A stretch of 64,000 bases of DNA from Shewanella litoralis. Lineage in GTDB: Bacteria > Pseudomonadota > Gammaproteobacteria > Enterobacterales > Shewanellaceae. Where the stretch lies: contig NZ_WSRZ01000001.1 in assembly GCF_009828585.1 (NCBI RefSeq), positions 237,382-301,381 of the forward strand, read 5' to 3'. A program made the position numbers and the translations under genes. This document shows, in pieces, positions 63,606 to 64,000 of this stretch; the stretch's first letter is position 1; each line of letters opens with the position of its first letter. Under the pieces are notes generated by a model. That model saw nothing but the letters and a program-made list of their open reading frames with translations. It had not been told where the DNA came from and did no database searches.

Positions 63606-63923
63606 TTATTTAACGCCAACCAACATAATGCTGACAAATAAGGCGAAACCGAACGAACTCACCCACATACTGCGGCCTTTGAAGTGAGCTGCGAGCAACA
63701 CCAACATCATCCACATGGTCATCACACAGATAACAACTAACAAACAAGCCACCAGCAAGCTGTAGGTGTGACTAAAGCCCCACACAGCAAATAGCATAGC
63801 TGCACAACCTAGGCTCCACGCGAGTAGTTTAGGAAACGGCAGGCTAATAAGTTGCTGCTTATCAGACGCTAAATAAGCAAACAAACACCCTACCCATAAA
63901 GAAGAAACACTGATGAGCTCCAT
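63606..63923 (-). CDS. DUF3325 small membrane protein
   Basis: The 105-residue protein has four helices and begins MELISVSSLWVGCLFAYLASDKQQLISLPFPKLLAWSLG, a DUF3325 pattern. It is the first gene of the three-gene unit, 34 bases ahead of the DUF3649 gene. Its start is about 20 bases downstream of the Fur box, so the operon should be iron-repressed. The function is unknown. Confidence 0.82.
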   Translation of the reverse strand: MELISVSSLWVGCLFAYLASDKQQLISLPFPKLLAWSLGCAAMLFAVWGFSHTYSLLVACLLVVICVMTMWMMLVLLAAHFKGRSMWVSSFGFALFVSIMLVGVK

Positions 63924-63945
63924 AATGACTTAACCCGCAAATGCA

Positions 63946-63964
63946 AATGATAATGGTTTTCATT
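63946..63964 (-). promoter_or_regulatory. Fur box
   Basis: AATGATAATGGTTTTCATT differs from the inverted-repeat consensus AATGATAATGATTATCATT at two of 19 positions. It lies directly upstream of the DUF3325 start. A second overlapping CATTCATTATCATG suggests an extended site. It implies iron-dependent repression of the PepSY operon and perhaps of a divergent gene beyond the window. Confidence 0.75.
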
Positions 63965-64000
63965 CATTATCATGAATAACAACAGTAAATACAAGCAGAA

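Overview
The window is a stretch of a gammaproteobacterial chromosome, almost certainly Shewanella. The evidence is a complete dmsEFABGH operon for extracellular DMSO respiration, a heme-copper oxidase assembly cluster with DUF2909 and SURF1 proteins, a nfuA-comF-bioH neighbourhood, and an ompR-envZ pair. Base composition is moderate (low-to-mid 40s % GC by eye), and I assign no species. No rRNA, tRNA, CRISPR array, prophage or transposase gene was seen.

Layout. 0-5.2 kb: tail of a cytochrome c oxidase operon (ctaG end, coxC) and its assembly factors (DUF2909, SURF1, a CxxxC protein, ctaA, ctaB, SCO). 5.2-10 kb: polysaccharide deacetylase, MATE exporter, S9 peptidase, FKBP isomerase. 10-13.1 kb: nfuA, comF, bioH and a Gln-rich protein. 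13.1-19.9 kb: an envelope block with an LTA-synthase-like sulfatase and an eptA-dgkA-response regulator-histidine kinase operon. 20-23.4 kb: tex and an AraC regulator. 23.4-31.1 kb: the dms operon, read divergently from the AraC gene behind a CRP-like site. 31.1-32.6 kb: greB and an EamA transporter. 32.6-36.4 kb: an accessory, repeat-rich island with two toxin-antitoxin modules, five copies of a 40-bp palindromic repeat, tandem hairpins, a pentanucleotide tract and a decaying 15-mer array. 36.5-38.9 kb: a Usp protein and a SulP transporter. 39.6-45.2 kb: a small unknown gene and the cyoABCDE bo3 quinol oxidase operon, whose CyoA carries a Met/His-rich tail. 45.28-45.56 kb: a 277-bp MITE-like element. 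45.6-51.3 kb: two exported unknown proteins and an MFP-ATPase-permease exporter whose MFP gene is broken. 51.5-55.8 kb: ompR-envZ and a chemoreceptor. 55.9-64 kb: peroxiredoxin, DUF2937, LysR/MFS, LysR/doxX/pirin, and a PepSY-DUF3649-DUF3325 operon behind a Fur box.

How the genes work together. Three respiratory branches lie close together: a cytochrome c oxidase, a quinol oxidase and an outer-membrane DMSO reductase. Each oxidase has its own heme O synthase (ctaB and cyoE). The envelope block points to regulated lipid A modification: EptA adds phosphoethanolamine, DgkA recycles the diacylglycerol formed, and a PmrAB-type pair sits in the same operon. Three direct repeats at an exact 11-bp period precede eptA and are the best candidate regulator site in the window. 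I found no convincing new multi-gene system. The least-explained items are those direct repeats, the mosaic repeat/TA island, the MITE-like element, the CyoA tail, the exported protein with a duplicated FGxW module, and the exporter with a deleted adaptor.
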